A DNA stretch of 64,000 nucleotides, taken from Avena insularis (Eukaryota; Streptophyta; Magnoliopsida; Poales; Poaceae). The stretch spans positions 441,492,028 to 441,556,027 of the forward strand of contig CM042688.1 of the NCBI GenBank assembly GCA_023614405.1, written 5' to 3'. This document shows positions 59,001-64,000 of the stretch, piece after piece; the stretch's first letter is position 1; each line of letters begins with the position of its first letter. The position numbers and the translations under genes are program-made. The notes under the pieces are model-generated. The model worked only from the letters and a program-made list of their open reading frames with translations. It searched no databases and was not told where the DNA came from.

Positions 59001-62000
59001 CATGCAATGGCTCTAGCTGTGGCTAATGAAAAGAACACACATGCAATGAACTGGGTGGATCCAAATGTGGTTTGTGGAAAGAACAGACATGCAATAACTC
59101 TGGCTATGGTTTGTGAAAAGAACACACATCAAGTGACACTGGTGGATCCATATGTGGTTTGTGGAAGGAACACACATGCAATGACACTGGCTGTGGTTTG
59201 TGAAAAGAACACACATGCAATCACACTGGTGGATCCATATGTTGTTTGTGGAAAGAACTGACATGCAATGGATCTAGTTCCGGTTAATGAAAAGAACACA
59301 CGTCCAGTGAATCTAATGGATCCATATGTTGTTTGTGAAAAGAACACACATGCAATGAACTGGGTGTGGTTCATGAAAAGAACACACATCCAGTGACACT
59401 GGTGGATCCATATGTCGTTTGTGGAAAGAACAGACATGTAATGGCTCTAGCTATGGTTAATGAAAAGAACACACATGCAATGACACTGGTGGATCCATAT
59501 GTGGTCTGTGAAAAGAACACACATGCAATGAACTGGGTGTGGTTCATGAAAATAACACACATCCAATGACACTGGTGGATCCTCATGTGGTAATTGAGAA
59601 GAACACACATGCAATGAACTGGGTGTGGTTCATGAAAAGAACACACATCCAGTGACACTGGTGGATCCTTATGTGGTATGTGAGAAGAACACACATGCAA
59701 TGACACTGGTGGATCCATATGTGCTTTGTGGAAAGAACAGACATGCAATGAATCTAGCTGGCTTGTGAGAAGAACACACATCAAGTGACCTTTGGTGGAT
59801 CCATATGTGGTTTGTGGAAAGAACATACATGCAATGATAATCTTTGTGGTTTGTGAAAAGAACACACATGCAATCACACTGGTGGATCCATATGTTGTTT
59901 GTGGAAAGAACAGACATGCAATGACTCTGGCTGTGGTTTGTGAGAAGAACACACATCAACTAACACTTGTGGATCCATATGTGGTTTGGAAAGAACATAC
60001 ATGCCATGACACTAGATGTGGTATGTGAAAAGAATACACATGCAATCACCTGGTGGATCCATATGTTGTTTGTGGAAAAACAGGGCGTGCAATGGCTCTA
60101 GCTGTGGTTAATGAAAAGAACACACATGCAATGGCTCTGATGGATCCATATGTGGTTTGTGAAAAGAACACACATGCAATGAACTGGGTGTGGTTCATGA
60201 AAAGAACACACATCCAGTGACACTCTGGATCCTTATGCGGTTTGTGAGAAGAACACACATGCAATGAACTGGGTGTGGTTCATGAAAAGAACACACATCA
60301 AGTGACACTAGTGGATCCTTATGTGGTATGTGAGAAGAACACACATGCAATGATACTGGTGGATCCAGATGTGGTTTGTGGAAAGAACAGACATGCAATA
60401 ACTCTGGCTATGGTTTGTGAAAAGAACACACATCAAGTGACACTGGTGGATCCATATGTGGTTTGTGGAAGGAACACACATGCAATGACACTGGCTGTGG
60501 TTTGTGAAAAGAACACACATGCAATCACACTGGTGGATCCATATGTTGTTTGTGGAAAGAACTGACATGCAATGGATCTAGTTCCGGTTAATGAAAAGAA
60601 CACACGTCCAGTGAATCTAATGGATCCATATGTTGTTTGTGAAAAGAACACACATGCAATGAACTGGGTGTGGTTCATGAAAAGAACACACATCCAGTGA
60701 CACTGGTGGATCCATATGTCGTTTGTGGAAAGAACAGACATGTAATGGCTCTAGCTATGGTTAATGAAAAGAACACACATGCAATGACACTGGTGGATCC
60801 ATATGTGGTCTGTGAAAAGAACACACATGCAATGAACTGGGTGTGGTTCATGAAAATAACACACATCCAATGACACTGGTGGATCCTCATGTGGTAATTG
60901 AGAAGAACACACATGCAATGAACTGGGTGTGGTTCATGAAAAGAACACACATCCAGTGACACTGGTGGATCCTTATGTGGTATGTGAGAAGAACACACAT
61001 GCAATGACACTGGTGGATCCATATGTGCTTTGTGGAAAGAACAGACATGCAATGAATCTAGCTGTGGCTTGTGAGAAGAACACACATCAAGTGACACTGG
61101 TGGATCCATATGTGGTTTGTGGAAAGAACATACATGCAATGATACTGCCTGTGGTTTGTGAAAAGAACACACATGCAATCACACTGGTGGATCCATATGT
61201 TGTTTGTGGAAAGAACAGACATGCAATGACTCTGGCTGTGGTTTGTGAGAAGAACACACATCAACTAACACTTGTGGATCCATATGTGGTTTCTGGAAAG
61301 AACATACATGCCATGACACTAGATGTGGTATGTGAAAAGAATACACATGCAATCACACTGGTGGATCCATATGTTGTTTGTGGAAAGAACAGACGTGCAA
61401 TGGCTCTAGCTGTGGTTAATGAAAAGAACACACATGCAATGGCTCTGATGGATCCATATGTGGTTTGTGAAAAGAACACACATGCAATGAACTGGGTGTG
61501 GTTCATGAAAAGAACACACATCCAGTGACACTCTGGATCCTTATGCGGTTTGTGAGAAGAACACACATGCAATGAACTGGGTGTGGTTCATGAAAAGAAC
61601 ACACATCAAGTGACACTAGTGGATCCTTATGTGGTATGTGAGAAGAACACACATGCAATGATACTGGTGGATCCAGATGTGGTTTGTGGAAAGAACATAC
61701 ATGCAATGTCTCTAGCTATGGTTTGTGAGAAGAACTCACATCAAGTGACACTGGTGGATCCATATGTGGTTTGTGGAAGGAACACACATGCAATGACACC
61801 AGTTGTAGTTTGTGAAAAGAACACACGTGCAATCACACTGGTGGATCCATATGTTGTTTGTGGAAAGAACAGACATGCAATGGCTCTAGACGTGGTTAAT
61901 GAAAAGAACACACATGCAATGAACTGGGTGGATCCATATGTGGTTTGTGGAAAGAACAGACATGCAATGACTCTGGCTGTGGTTTGTGAAAAGAACACGC

Positions 62001-64000
62001 ATCAAGTGACACTGGTGGATCCATATGTGGTTTGTGGAAAGAACACACATGCAATGACACTGGTTGTTGTCTGTGAAAAGAACACACATGCAATCATACT
62101 AGTGGATCCATATGTTGTTTGTGGAAAGAACACACATGCAATGACTCTAGCTATGGTTTTTGAAAAGAACACACATGCAATCACACTGGTGGATCCATAT
62201 GTTGTTTCTGGAAAGATCAGACATGCAATGGCTCTAGCTGTGGTTAATGAAAAGAACACACATGCAATGAACTGGGTGGATCCATATGTGGTTTGTGGAA
62301 AGAACAGACATGCAATGACTCTGGCTATGGTTTGTGAAAAGAACACACATCAAGTGACACTAGTGGATCCATATGTGGTTTGTGGAAAGAACACACATGC
62401 AATGACACTGGCTGTGGTTTGTGAAAAGAACACACATGCAATCACACTGGTGGATCCATATGTTGTTTGTGGAAAGAACATACATGCAATCACTCTAGTT
62501 GTGGTTAATGAAAAGAACACACATGCAATAACACTGGTGTATACATATGTTGTTTGTGGAAAGAACAGACATGCAATGGCTCTAGTTGTGGTTAATGAAA
62601 ATAACACACATCCAGTGACTCTAATGGATCCATATGTTGTTTGTGAAAAGAACACACATGCAATGAACTGGGTGTGGTTCATGAAAAGAACACACATCTA
62701 GTGACACTAGTGGATCCATATGTTGTTTGTGGAAAGAACAGACATGTAATGGCTCAAGCTATGGTTAATGAAAAGAACACACATGCAATGACACTGGTGG
62801 ATCCATATGTGGTCTGTGAAAAGAACACACATGCAATGAACTGGGCGTGGTTCATGAAAAGAACACACATCTAGTGACACTAGTGGATCCTCATATGGTA
62901 TTTGAGAAGAACACACATGCAATGAACTGGGTGTGGTTCATGAAAAGAACACACATCCAGTGACACTGGTGGATCCTTATGTGGTATGTGAGAAGAACAC
63001 ACATGCAATGACACTGGTGGATCGATATGTGGTTTGTGGAAAGAACAGACATGCAATGACTCTAGTTGTGGCTTGTGATAAGAACACACATCAAGTGACA
63101 CTGGTGGATCCATATGTGGTTTGTGGAAAGAACAAACATGCAATGATACTGCCTATGGTTTGTGAAAAGAACACACATGCAATCACATTGGTGGATCCAT
63201 ATGTTGTTTGTGGAAAGAACAGACATGCAATGGCTTTAGCTGTGGTTAATGAGAAGAGCACACATGAAATGACTCTAATGGATCCATATGTGGTTTGTGA
63301 AAAGAACACACATGCAATGAACTGGGCGTGGTTCATGAAAAGAACACACATCTAGTAACACTGGTGGATCCTTATCTGGTCTATGAGAAGAACAAACATG
63401 CAATGAACTAGGTGTGGTTCGTGAAAAGAACACACATGCAGTGACACAGGTGGATACATATGTGGTTTTTGGAAAGAACACACATGAAATGACAATGGCT
63501 GTGGTTAATGAAAATAACACACATGCAATGACACTGGTGGATCCATATGTGGTTTGTGGAAAGAATAGACATACAATGACTCTGGCTGTGGTTTATGAGA
63601 AGAACTCACATCAAGTGACACTGGTGGATCCATATGTGGTTTGTGGAAAGAACACACATGCAATGACACTGGTTGTGGTTTGTGAAAAGAACACAAATGC
63701 AATCACACTGGTGCATCCATATGTTGTTTGTGGAAAGAATAGACATTCAATGGCTCTAGCTATGGTTAATGAGAAGAACACACATGCAATGAGACTGGTG
63801 GATACATATGTTGTTTGTGGAAAGAACATACATGCAATGACACTGGCTATGTTGTGTGAAAAGAAAACACATGCAATCACACTGGTTGATCCATATGTTG
63901 TTTGTGGAAAGAACAAACATGTAATGACTCTGGCTATGGTTTGTGAGAAGAACACACATGCAATGACACTGTTGGATCCATATGTGGTTTGTGGAAAGAA
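56016..64000 (+). repeat. 87-bp BamHI satellite array, right segment (open at the window edge)
   Basis: About 8 kb of the same two-module unit as at 2639-6068, so around 90 units. Frames are open for long runs; the longest is 61583-62701 (372 codons) of KNTHAMTL / DPYVVCGKN repeats. The opposite strand is open too (for example 60675-61178). Larger blocks are duplicated: the segment at 58278 recurs at 59366 (+1088) and 60670 (+1304), and 60275 recurs at 61583 (+1308). A GGATCC (BamHI) stands in most units, with GGATAC or TGATGG variants. No flanking end is reached. Confidence 0.92.

Noticed and set aside
61583..62701. A 372-codon open frame of KNTHAMTL / DPYVVCGKN repeats that looks like a repeat protein gene
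   Set aside because: It is a stretch of the satellite. The minus strand is equally open, other units break the frame at random, and no start context, leader or domain is seen. Not listed as a gene.

Overview
The window looks like intergenic DNA from a large, repeat-rich grass genome, most likely Triticeae (wheat, Aegilops, rye or barley). Three things point there: a solo LTR whose start reads TGTTGGAGATATGCCC like BARE1/WIS/Angela copia elements, a CACTA element ending in CACTACAAGAAAAG, and Stowaway-type MITEs ending in CTCCCTC. No bacterial, organellar or viral genes are seen. The assignment rests on recalled family signatures, not a search.

Layout. At 1-2.3 kb there are two decayed low-copy genes: a PB1/MuDR-N-like fragment (+) and a two-exon GRF zinc-finger gene (-). 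From 2639 to the end of the window the substrate is one tandem array of an ~87-bp BamHI-site satellite. It has been split twice. A minus-oriented solo LTR (2934-4611, TSD GAAAG) sits in its left part. A ~49.9-kb CACTA-type composite (6069-56015, TSD TGT, 14-bp inverted ends) interrupts it further on. The array resumes at 56016 and runs off the right edge.

Inside the CACTA are, left to right: nine ~126-bp subterminal repeats (6.4-7.4 kb); a 28-kb interior without a recognisable transposase but with several broken plant genes (F-box/SINA-like zinc finger, two B3-domain genes, an F-box-associated-like multi-exon gene, a three-exon coiled-coil gene); two large tandem-repeat fields (16.2-19.3 kb, ~365-bp unit; 19.3-24.3 kb, ~510-545-bp unit with a 1.1-kb duplicated block); scattered MITEs; and then two nested Ty3/gypsy retrotransposons on the minus strand.

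The outer gypsy (about 34.2-55.99 kb) has its 5' LTR 28 bp from the CACTA right end. It has lost its 3' LTR and is split in gag by an inner gypsy (41055-53544) with two 500-bp LTRs. Both carry gag, an aspartic protease, RT, an RNase H of the DGS type, integrase, and an extra spliced gene in antisense between pol and the 3' LTR. That layout fits the Tat lineage. Both are decayed. The order of events read from the nesting is: satellite, then CACTA, then outer gypsy, then inner gypsy; the solo LTR entered the satellite independently.

Many broken genes here carry in-frame TAG stops where Gln (CAG) is expected, which fits deamination of CHG-methylated cytosine in silenced DNA. I saw no tRNA, rRNA, CRISPR array or intact host gene.
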